From positions 1 through 21,043 of IMG/VR virus record IMGVR_UViG_3300043015_001144: DNA of 21,043 bases. One strand, written 5' to 3'. The notes beneath the pieces are model-generated. The model was given only the letters and a program-made list of their open reading frames with translations. It ran no database searches and was not told the DNA's origin. The stretch comes from a virus. Each line of letters begins with the position of its first letter. Within the stretch, counting starts at the first letter, position 1. Below are positions 14,332-21,043 of the stretch, one piece after another. The translations under genes were made by a program, and so were the position numbers.

Positions 14332-14736
14332 ATGGCTATAATCGATGGAGGCGAACTTCGGGTTTATATTGGTGGCACTCCGATTGCTTATGCAACAAGT
14401 AGTACAATAAACCTAACGGCACAAGTTGACGAACTTGCGCCTACTTCTGTTTCAGATGCTCCATTTACCGTAGTTAAGCCCAGACGGAAGAGCGGGAATA
14501 TTTCAACCAATAGCTTATACGGTACAAGCACCAATTACGATTTTAAGCAGATGTTTGATGCCTGGAATAATGGCACACAGCTAACTATTGCTTTTAAATC
14601 TGGAGGCGGCAACGAATGGGAGGTAAGTAGTTCAGCATACATTACATCTTTGTCAGCTACTGGTGCGGTAAGTGAAGACAGTAGCTTAAGGGCTACAATT
14701 ACATTCTCAGGAACGATAACAATATCAACAAACTGA
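14332..14736 (+). CDS. Second tail-tube-like protein (paralogue of the major tail protein)
   Basis: This 134-residue protein aligns along its length with the major tail tube protein at 11021. Shared positions include I-x-D-G-x-x-L-R-x-x-I-G near the start, A-Y-A-T at about residue 19, S-G-x-x-S in the middle, S-A-Y-I-x-S near 101, and the ending A-T with G-x-x-T-I-x-T-N. It starts two bases after the tape measure stop and ends three bases before the large tail-tip gene. A tube-fold protein here would suit a distal-tail or tube-cap ring that joins the tube to the tip complex. A tail tube duplication is seen; the specific role is inferred. Confidence 0.75.
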   Translation: MAIIDGGELRVYIGGTPIAYATSSTINLTAQVDELAPTSVSDAPFTVVKPRRKSGNISTNSLYGTSTNYDFKQMFDAWNNGTQLTIAFKSGGGNEWEVSSSAYITSLSATGAVSEDSSLRATITFSGTITISTN

Positions 14737-14739
14737 TAA

Positions 14740-17700
14740 ATGGCGGCACGCTTACAGAATACGATATATGATGCCAATGGTCAGGACTGGACTATTATAA
14801 TCGATGACGCGGATTATAGTGGTTCAGTCTTTGATATTGATATTACAGCTGCTAAAATTCAATGGCAGGCATCAAGTTCGGAGCGTTTCGCTCCTGTTAT
14901 GCCATCGGTGGCAGATATCGGATTCCGGGTAAACGGTGCAATCGAAAACGCTTTTGTTACAGATTACATTGCCGCATCTGAGCAGAGGTTTAAGCTGATA
15001 ATTTACAAAGGTGTAAACGTATTTTGGGTCGGTAATATCCAGACCGATAACGTCCGAAAGGAAGATAAAGAATATCCGTATATTTTCACGATTCGAGCGG
15101 CTGACGGTTTAGCCTTGTTAAAAGACATAGAGTATAATGATGATGGCAATCCGTATGAGGGAGTTCAGCCTTTATCTGTTCACCTGACAAATGCACTAAA
15201 CAAAACAGGTCTTACTGGATTACTTACTGATGTTTTGGCAACTAACATACATTGGTACAGCGACCAGAATACCGTTAGTGATAATGTTTTTTTGCTTACT
15301 GAATTAGACCACAGGAGGTTTATCAATATCGATACATCTGGTACTAGGTCTTATGAAAGTTGCTATAAAGTATTAGAAAGCATCTGCGAAGCATTCGGGG
15401 CCAGAATTGTACTAACTGATGGATCGTACAGGGTTATTCAAGTTAATGAGTACGAAGGAGGGGAATTAGATTTTTTTAATTTTGATTCTACCGGTAGTGC
15501 TATAAATTCAACTTCAGCTACAAGTTACAGGTTAGAGGATGGTGTTGATGTTATCAGATTAGGTGGCGGTTCGTTTCAATATTACCCGGCTTTAAAAAAG
15601 GCTGTTGTAAAATATACGCATTTTCAGGCTCAAAGCATTATACCTCCTGATTCGGTAAATAGCACATTGTTTAGTATTGACAACGTAGATAGCGGTGGAG
15701 GTACGAGTACAATACTTTTTAAAACTAAATACGAGGCTGAAACCGAGTTTACCGGAGATTATGTAAATGACCATCGTATTAAGTTTGGCGTTCAAATAAA
15801 GATTGGCCAGAAATACCTGCACAGACCTGCAAGTATGAGCGCAAACGGTTCAATATATTACGGAACTGCAATATGGAGGGATGCAATAAGCTACGTTGAA
15901 TATTACACTAAAGCACTATCAGAAGGCGCACCTATTGCCTTTGTTGATACTGCAATTATATACAGCCCAGGTATACCTGCTGATGGGCAAATGGATATAA
16001 GGGGGCAATATTTGGCGACGGTTGGGAAGGATGGCGTTAATTTAACGTTTGGCACATTTTCAAGTACAATATCCTTTTTTGATTCTTACCTTGAAATAGT
16101 ACCGGCTGGTGTGTTGTCAAGTAGGGCAAATGAAACTATTTATACTACTGAGAATGCAGCTACTGACAACAGCAAGAAAATAGAACTATCTGTTGAAATT
16201 GGAGATGGACCAAGTTTCAACGCTTTAGGTGCTTTACTTGTGCCGGATTCAGGTGCAATAAATACGTTAATTAAAGCTTCTGGATGGGCTAAAGACAATG
16301 TAGGCGTTGATACGCCAATTAGTAAGCTTTTGGCAAACGAGATAGTAAAAAGCCAATCTAAACCAGTAAGAATAATCGCAGCATCTTACATAGGTTCAAT
16401 CACCCCAATTAATAGCGTTTATTACAAGCTCAACGACTACGCTGTAAGACAAGCTACTTTGGATTTGGTTCAAGGCAAGACACAAGGATTGTTTTTTGAA
16501 TGTAACACTTCAGGAGCCGTCATAATCGAAAAAGACCCTGAACCTGTCTTTAATCCAGAGAACGAGCCAATCAGTCCGATTACACCTATTGGCGACATCG
16601 TAAAGAATCCAAATGCAGAGGCAGAAATTGACCCGGCTTTACAATCCACTTTTGATAGTATCAAGGTATTTGTTACAGACCAGGATATAAACGCAGGCGA
16701 TCTGGTTTCATCCGTTCAAATCGTACCAAGCGGAACGGATTACTTGATTAAAGATGGTGACGAATTTCAGGTCGTTGACAGCATTACCGGACAGATACAG
16801 ACGTTTACTGCGACGGCTGACGTTTTGGCTTCAGATACATCTGTAAGCGTTCAAAGTGTTACGGCTGATCACGATATTCTATCTGGTTCTAATATCAGCT
16901 TCAACCAGGAGCAGGTAATAATTAAGATAAACGAAAATTCAAGCGGTGGCGGTGGTGCTGTTTCCAGTCTGACCGGAGGCGAAGGTATAGACGTAGATGT
17001 AACGACCGGAGATGTTACGGCTAGCTTAGACTTAACTGAATTGCCTTTAGCTGGCTTTGGGTTCGATGCAAATGATTACATAGCTGGCAACAATGGCAGC
17101 TCCAATATTCAGGGAACTGTTTTAAGTATGTTTCAGAACCTGCTTTCTGCGGGTTCAAATATTACATTAACCAATACTGGTACTGGTATTCAAATATCCG
17201 CAACTGTACCTACTTCTGGGGTAGATAGTATATCTGTTGGAACGGGTTTAGATGGTGGCGGTACAGGTGCGGTTAGTATTACGCTCGATTTGAGTGAGTT
17301 GCCGCTTAGTGCTGGATATGATTATAACGATTATTTGGCGGGTACAACAAGTTCCGGGACGCTTAGTAAAACAAACGTTCTGGATATGTTCGCTAATATG
17401 ATTACAGCTGGCTCAAATGTGACTGTATCCAATACCGGTACACAGATTCAAATTAGTGCCAGCAGTTCTACGTATAGCTGGACAGTACGAGCTGAAGATT
17501 CCAATACTGAAGTAATTACGAACGGAGAGGTATTAGATGTAATAGCTGGAAATGGATTGACTACTACTGTAAGCGGTGGCAACTTGACTGTATTCTTGTC
17601 TGGACCTGGTTTATTAGGTCTTGGTGGTATTGACGGGGATTATGAAGCCTGGGTATTTGATGGCATTATAACAGGTCGTAGGAGCCTTAAAAGTATCCTG

Positions 17701-18129
17701 ACTGACATACTAACCAGTTCCGACGGTAGTGTCACAATCGGAACGAGCGGATCAAGTGTAAACCTGACGGCCAGCGGTGGAGGTGGTGGTACTGATGGGG
17801 ATGCTAATTGGGATGATGCTAGTGTAAATTTGCAGTATCTAAATGTGGATATGAGTAGCACAATTATTAGTACTACTTATTCCAATAAAAGACATTTTAC
17901 AATTGGCGCAAGCGTAACGAATACAGCAACAAGTGACACCTTGATATTATTGCCGTCTCCAAGTTCCACTTATCAGCATCACCAAATATGGGTAGCTGCT
18001 TATGATAATTCAGCTAGTTATTCAGTTAGGATTACATCTGGATCAACTATCAAGACATTAACGAATGGCGAGCTTGTTTGTGTTAGATGTGCAAGACTAG
18101 TTGGAACTTGGACATGGTTAGCGACTTAA
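14740..18129 (+). CDS. Large tail-tip / baseplate hub protein with C-terminal fibre-like repeats
   Basis: This 1129-residue tail protein lies directly after the tube paralogue. Its N-terminal 600 or so residues look like a globular, beta-rich tip or hub domain (beginning 'DANGQDWTIIIDDADYSGS', then 'VFWVGNIQTDNVRKEDKEYPY'). I know this layout from tail-tip proteins of Bacteroidota siphophages, but no named domain can be proven here. From about 740 the composition changes to Gly/Ser/Thr-rich. Three related units of about 76 residues lie at 746-823, 834-909 and 937-1012, separated by glycine runs, and are followed by a terminal domain of about 100 residues (1025-1129). The C-terminal part could act as a short trimeric fibre that contacts the host. 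There is no signal peptide. Confidence 0.78.
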   Translation: MAARLQNTIYDANGQDWTIIIDDADYSGSVFDIDITAAKIQWQASSSERFAPVMPSVADIGFRVNGAIENAFVTDYIAASEQRFKLIIYKGVNVFWVGNIQTDNVRKEDKEYPYIFTIRAADGLALLKDIEYNDDGNPYEGVQPLSVHLTNALNKTGLTGLLTDVLATNIHWYSDQNTVSDNVFLLTELDHRRFINIDTSGTRSYESCYKVLESICEAFGARIVLTDGSYRVIQVNEYEGGELDFFNFDSTGSAINSTSATSYRLEDGVDVIRLGGGSFQYYPALKKAVVKYTHFQAQSIIPPDSVNSTLFSIDNVDSGGGTSTILFKTKYEAETEFTGDYVNDHRIKFGVQIKIGQKYLHRPASMSANGSIYYGTAIWRDAISYVEYYTKALSEGAPIAFVDTAIIYSPGIPADGQMDIRGQYLATVGKDGVNLTFGTFSSTISFFDSYLEIVPAGVLSSRANETIYTTENAATDNSKKIELSVEIGDGPSFNALGALLVPDSGAINTLIKASGWAKDNVGVDTPISKLLANEIVKSQSKPVRIIAASYIGSITPINSVYYKLNDYAVRQATLDLVQGKTQGLFFECNTSGAVIIEKDPEPVFNPENEPISPITPIGDIVKNPNAEAEIDPALQSTFDSIKVFVTDQDINAGDLVSSVQIVPSGTDYLIKDGDEFQVVDSITGQIQTFTATADVLASDTSVSVQSVTADHDILSGSNISFNQEQVIIKINENSSGGGGAVSSLTGGEGIDVDVTTGDVTASLDLTELPLAGFGFDANDYIAGNNGSSNIQGTVLSMFQNLLSAGSNITLTNTGTGIQISATVPTSGVDSISVGTGLDGGGTGAVSITLDLSELPLSAGYDYNDYLAGTTSSGTLSKTNVLDMFANMITAGSNVTVSNTGTQIQISASSSTYSWTVRAEDSNTEVITNGEVLDVIAGNGLTTTVSGGNLTVFLSGPGLLGLGGIDGDYEAWVFDGIITGRRSLKSILTDILTSSDGSVTIGTSGSSVNLTASGGGGGTDGDANWDDASVNLQYLNVDMSSTIISTTYSNKRHFTIGASVTNTATSDTLILLPSPSSTYQHHQIWVAAYDNSASYSVRITSGSTIKTLTNGELVCVRCARLVGTWTWLAT
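16975..17208 (+). repeat. Tail-tip protein repeat unit A
   Basis: Residues 746-823 of the tail-tip protein. It contains DLTELPL, then D-x-N-D-Y-I-A-G, then L-x-M-F-Q-N, and ends AGSNITLTNTGTGIQISA. It is closely matched by unit B. Confidence 0.8.
17239..17466 (+). repeat. Tail-tip protein repeat unit B
   Basis: Residues 834-909. It contains DLSELPL, DYNDYLAG, LDMFANM and ends AGSNVTVSNTGTQIQISA, matching unit A at most conserved positions. Confidence 0.8.
17548..17775 (+). repeat. Tail-tip protein repeat unit C, diverged
   Basis: Residues 937-1012. It keeps the G-x-G-L start, the D-Y-E-A near the middle (in place of NDYxAG), the SILTDIL helix and an ending SSDGSVTIGTSGSSVNLTAS that parallels the AGSN-V-T end of units A and B. 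The LELPL-type segment has diverged. Confidence 0.6.
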
Positions 18130-18142
18130 AAAACCTATTCAA

Positions 18143-18196
18143 ATGAAGAATATAACCGTATTAGCATTATTGCTATTTCCTGTTTTGATTCAGGCG
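18143..18196 (+). other. Sec signal peptide of the fibre-like protein
   Basis: Encodes an N-region MKN, a hydrophobic core ITVLALLLFPVLI and a C-region ending Q-A before Q19. The predicted cleavage after A18 leaves an N-terminal glutamine, a very common arrangement in Bacteroidota secreted proteins. Confidence 0.75.
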
Positions 18197-21043
18197 CAAA
18201 TACTGCCGAATCAGACTTCACAAAAAGACCCAGAGGGGACAGATGCGATTTACACGCAAGAAAACGGAACGCTGAATAAAATTCTATTCGATTCTGCTTT
18301 TCATTTCTTTATTCCCAGAATCAAAACGGCTGCACTCTCCTACTCGATTACATCCACAGACAATCCGGACAGTTTACGCGGTTATTTCGTGCTGGACAAT
18401 ACAGCTACCTGGTATTACATTGATTCCGCTTCTGCTGCCGTTTCACTTGGAGGCGGTGGCGGTGGCGGCACAACGCAGCTATTAAGCTATTCAGGTACTG
18501 ACTTATCTATTAGCGGTGGCAATACGGTTAGTTTATCAAATCTACTGGACAATACCGATACACAACTAACTGAGGCCGAAGTAGATGCCTATGTTGCTGA
18601 CAATGGCTATCTGACATCATACACAGAAACGGATCCGGTATGGACAGCGGATAAGCCGAATTACGCTACAACTGCTTACGTAGATGCAAACGATGATACA
18701 GGTACAGACGACCAAACAGCATCCGAGGTAAGTGTTACGCCTACCGGCAATCTGGAAAGTACAAACGTTCAGGACGCTTTAGAAGAAATACAAACACAGG
18801 TAGACGGATTAGGTGGAGGCGGAACTGCTGACGGTGTGGCTACGGCTGGAACGTATAACGCAGGAACGGAGAGTATTGATGTGACTGTTGCTTCTCCTGG
18901 TTCTAACTTTAGTATTGATGTTTCCGCTTTATTGGATAATACGAACTTAACTGAAGCGGAAGTCGATGCTTTTGTTGATAATAACGGATATTTAACTAGC
19001 GAAATAGATGGCAGCGTAACTAACGAAATACAAGACCTGCAATCTGTTACTGATGAGGGCGCAACTACTACGAATCCTGTTATTTTAGCTGGTGGTGTAA
19101 CATCTGGAGCGAATGGCGGCACTAATGGATTTATAAAATTGCAAAGCAATATTGGACCATCTGCTACCTTATCTGCTGTTGGTTCTGGTTTAAGAATAAA
19201 TCCAGACCCAGGTGGTGGGCCTACTGGAGTTGTAAGTATAAATAGACAGGCAGATAAAAACCCAACTACTTTTATACTTGAGGATGCTACTTCTATTTTA
19301 ATGGAATACGAAGACAGTGGAACATCTGGTGATATTGTAATTGAATCAGGACCATTAACTAACGGTTCAACCTTGACTTTAGGAGCTAACGCATCTGGCC
19401 CTAGGATAGTTATGGGTAGATATGGTCTTGTTGGCAATCCAGCTAACTTAAGGTTCAACGTGTTTAATACGTCAACGGAAGTTGAGGACACTAAAATGAT
19501 TTTAACGACAAATGGTCGCTTAGGAATCGGAACGACTACACCTACTACCCTACTCGATGTAAACGGAACAGCTAGTATTTCAGGTGCTTTAACATTAGGT
19601 TCAGTTACACAAGATGACACAGAAACAAATCTACTTGTACTGCAATCAGATGGTGAGGTACAATACCGGGACGTTTCCACAATTAGCGCGGGAACAGATG
19701 ACCAGACGGCTGCGGAAGTGCCTGTAACACCTACCGGAAATTTAAATAGTACAGATGTTCAGGCAGCCTTAGAGGAACACCAAGCGGATATTGATGCTAT
19801 TACCGGTGGAGGGGGAGTTGCTGACGGTGTTATTACCGGAGCTTCGTACAATGCAGGAACTGAGCAAATAGATGTAACTGTTAATGCTCCGGGTTCAAGT
19901 TTCAGCTTTAATGTATCTGCATTGTTGGACAACACGGATGCGCAAGATTTAAGCCTTGATGGAACGACTTTGAGCCTTACCGGAGATGCTACACCGGTAG
20001 ACCTTTCGGTAGTTCAAGACGGAACTGGTACAGATGACCAGGTAATAGACGTTTTTTCGATTACAGGAAATACCTTGAGTTTATCAATCGAAGACGATGG
20101 CGAAGCGACAAAGACAGTTGATTTATCCGGATTGACAGCTAGTCCGAACTTTGACTACATCCAATTAAATACGGCTTTTGATAATCAAGACTTTTCCGTT
20201 GGTGAGATGGGCTGGGATGAAACCGGGGCTTTTCGGTTTGGCGTTGATGACAATTACAGCTTCGCAGTTGGTCAGGATATGTATAAGGAAGTACATAATA
20301 CAACGGCTTCGCTTATCCCTCAAGGTACGGCTTTGATGATGACAGGTGCAGACGGTGCATCGAATGTGTTTACAGTTGCACCAATGAACTACCCTACTAT
20401 CGGATCTGAGTTTTTAATCGGTATAGCTGCAAACGATATTGCTGCTGGTGGGTTTGGTGTGGCAGTTCAAAATGGATATGTAAAAGGAATTGACGTTAAT
20501 GGGGAAGGCTGGAGCGAAGGCGATGTACTTTACTTAGACGAAACGAGCGCAGGAGGTTTAACTACAACCGTAGGTAATGTTTTGGTGGCAGCTGTAACTA
20601 AAGCAGGTTCAAATGGTACAATCTACGTTCGTCCTGACTTTTATGCTAGAAACGAAATACAAACACTTAGCTTAGGTGCAAATACGCTTTCGCTTACAGA
20701 TGGCGGCAGCGTTGATTTGAGCGGGTATTTGGATGACACGAACTTAACAGAAGCTGAAGTGGATGCTTTTGTTGCCAACAATGGTTATTTGACATCTTAT
20801 ACTGAAACTGACCCTATTTGGACAGCGGAAAAATCAGATTATGCCACTATTGCCTACGTAGACGCAAACAGCGGAGGTTTAACATGGGGCGATCAGAGTA
20901 TTTACAACAATGTATCTGCTACGACCTTAGATTTTGCGACTTATGCTGCGGCTAATTCGGATATTAGAAACTTTAATTTCGGGTTGACTGCTACTCCATT
21001 AAGTGCAGACCCGGATGTTATATTAAACCTTCCTGCTGATGCT
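18143..21043 (+). CDS. Fibre/adhesin-like protein with Sec signal peptide, 3' partial
   Basis: An open frame starts at ATG 18143, 13 bases after the tail-tip stop, and runs to the window edge without a stop (967 codons). The N-terminus MKNITVLALLLFPVLIQAQ is a typical signal peptide with likely cleavage after A18. A seven-glycine linker (residues 103-109) follows a domain of about 80 residues. The rest is repeat-rich: 'LTEAEVDAxVxxNGYLTS' units at 142, 269 and 868, a pair of units of about 82 residues at 187 and 517, and LGIGTTTPTTLLDVNG at 460-475. A domain at about 715-835 has the 'GWSEGDVLYLDETSAGGLT' pattern seen in phage fibre and decoration proteins. It is probably a receptor-binding fibre or a secreted adhesin. 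The stop and any C-terminal chaperone or anchor lie beyond the window. Confidence 0.85.
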   Translation, partial: MKNITVLALLLFPVLIQAQILPNQTSQKDPEGTDAIYTQENGTLNKILFDSAFHFFIPRIKTAALSYSITSTDNPDSLRGYFVLDNTATWYYIDSASAAVSLGGGGGGGTTQLLSYSGTDLSISGGNTVSLSNLLDNTDTQLTEAEVDAYVADNGYLTSYTETDPVWTADKPNYATTAYVDANDDTGTDDQTASEVSVTPTGNLESTNVQDALEEIQTQVDGLGGGGTADGVATAGTYNAGTESIDVTVASPGSNFSIDVSALLDNTNLTEAEVDAFVDNNGYLTSEIDGSVTNEIQDLQSVTDEGATTTNPVILAGGVTSGANGGTNGFIKLQSNIGPSATLSAVGSGLRINPDPGGGPTGVVSINRQADKNPTTFILEDATSILMEYEDSGTSGDIVIESGPLTNGSTLTLGANASGPRIVMGRYGLVGNPANLRFNVFNTSTEVEDTKMILTTNGRLGIGTTTPTTLLDVNGTASISGALTLGSVTQDDTETNLLVLQSDGEVQYRDVSTISAGTDDQTAAEVPVTPTGNLNSTDVQAALEEHQADIDAITGGGGVADGVITGASYNAGTEQIDVTVNAPGSSFSFNVSALLDNTDAQDLSLDGTTLSLTGDATPVDLSVVQDGTGTDDQVIDVFSITGNTLSLSIEDDGEATKTVDLSGLTASPNFDYIQLNTAFDNQDFSVGEMGWDETGAFRFGVDDNYSFAVGQDMYKEVHNTTASLIPQGTALMMTGADGASNVFTVAPMNYPTIGSEFLIGIAANDIAAGGFGVAVQNGYVKGIDVNGEGWSEGDVLYLDETSAGGLTTTVGNVLVAAVTKAGSNGTIYVRPDFYARNEIQTLSLGANTLSLTDGGSVDLSGYLDDTNLTEAEVDAFVANNGYLTSYTETDPIWTAEKSDYATIAYVDANSGGLTWGDQSIYNNVSATTLDFATYAAANSDIRNFNFGLTATPLSADPDVILNLPADA
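18566..18694 (+). repeat. Fibre protein repeat R, copy 1
   Basis: Residues 142-184, from LTEAEVDAYVADNGYLTS to AYVDAND. Nearly the same 43 residues recur at 20744-20872, about 2.2 kb away, and a partial copy is at 18947. Confidence 0.85.
18701..18943 (+). repeat. Fibre protein repeat S, copy 1
   Basis: Residues 187-267, beginning GTDDQTASEVSVTPTGNL and ending VSALLDNT. It contains a QDALEEIQTQVDGL coiled-coil-like helix, a GGGG linker and the 'YNAGTESIDVTV' strand region. Confidence 0.85.
18947..19000 (+). repeat. Fibre protein repeat R, partial copy 2
   Basis: Residues 269-286 encode LTEAEVDAFVDNNGYLTS only. The downstream YTETDP part present in copies 1 and 3 is replaced by an unrelated EIDGSVTNEIQD segment. 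Confidence 0.8.
19691..19936 (+). repeat. Fibre protein repeat S, copy 2
   Basis: Residues 517-598, beginning GTDDQTAAEVPVTPTGNL and ending VSALLDNT, with the same helix (QAALEEHQADIDAI), GGGG linker and 'YNAGTEQIDVTV' region as copy 1. One residue longer than copy 1. Confidence 0.85.
20744..20872 (+). repeat. Fibre protein repeat R, copy 3
   Basis: Residues 868-910, LTEAEVDAFVANNGYLTS to AYVDANS, aligning without gaps to copy 1 with about nine substitutions in 43 positions. Confidence 0.85.

Noticed and set aside
18769-19680. 303-residue open frame on the minus strand
   Set aside because: It lies wholly inside the fibre-like gene, is Val/Ser/Pro-rich with no recognisable motif, and arises from the codon bias of the opposite strand. 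The plus-strand frame has a signal peptide, repeats and fibre motifs.
1-21043. CRISPR array, tRNA genes, insertion sequences, integrase or attachment site
   Set aside because: I saw no regularly spaced repeats, cloverleaf-like segments, transposase motifs or recombinase genes. The only repeats are protein-coding modules in the tail genes.

Overview
This window is a contiguous piece of a tailed double-stranded DNA phage (or prophage) genome. Every gene I can support is on the + strand. The gene order, the HK97-type head genes and the tail-tube plus tape-measure tail module indicate a siphovirus. The host is most likely a member of the Bacteroidota. Start codons are mostly preceded by A-rich stretches rather than strong Shine-Dalgarno sequences. 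The last gene carries a Sec signal peptide ending QAQ. That gene also has the 'NGYLTSYTETDP' and 'LGIGTTTPT..LDVNG' motifs that are common in Bacteroidota surface proteins and in their phages. No integrase, repressor, lysis gene, tRNA or CRISPR array is visible, so lifestyle cannot be judged.

Layout. Positions 1-1399 hold the end of an early/metabolic block: a NinG-like recombination protein that has lost most of its zinc-binding cysteines, a DUF3310 protein, a dCMP deaminase and a small unknown protein. A good intrinsic terminator (1422-1450) follows. Positions 1462-2913 encode ThyX, an unknown protein with a hydrophobic C-terminus and a first HNH endonuclease. dCMP deaminase and ThyX together give the route dCMP to dUMP to dTMP. 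A 160-base non-coding gap (2914-3073) with G-rich tracts and a repeated 8-mer precedes the small terminase and is the best candidate for the packaging (cos/pac) site. A second, very AT-rich HNH gene lies between the small and large terminase genes.

Positions 5556-11009 hold the head and neck genes: small unknown protein, portal, prohead protease, major capsid protein with an N-terminal scaffolding (delta) domain, a 53-residue protein, head-tail connector, head-closure protein with an unusual tryptophan-repeat tail, gp10-like neck protein and tail terminator. Positions 11021-18129 hold the tail: major tail tube protein, a tail-assembly chaperone pair that appears to be joined by a programmed -1 frameshift (A AAA AAG followed by a 7-bp stem-loop), tape measure protein, a second tail-tube paralogue, and a 1129-residue tail-tip protein with three fibre-like repeats.

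From 18143 to the right edge runs one open reading frame of at least 967 codons with no stop in the window. It is a repeat-rich, fibre/adhesin-like protein, and unusually for a virion-like protein it begins with a convincing signal peptide. The genes from thyX onward are tightly packed, often with ATGA or TAATG overlaps, so they are probably translated as one or a few long late transcripts. Family assignments are from recognition of sequence motifs and gene order, not from searches.
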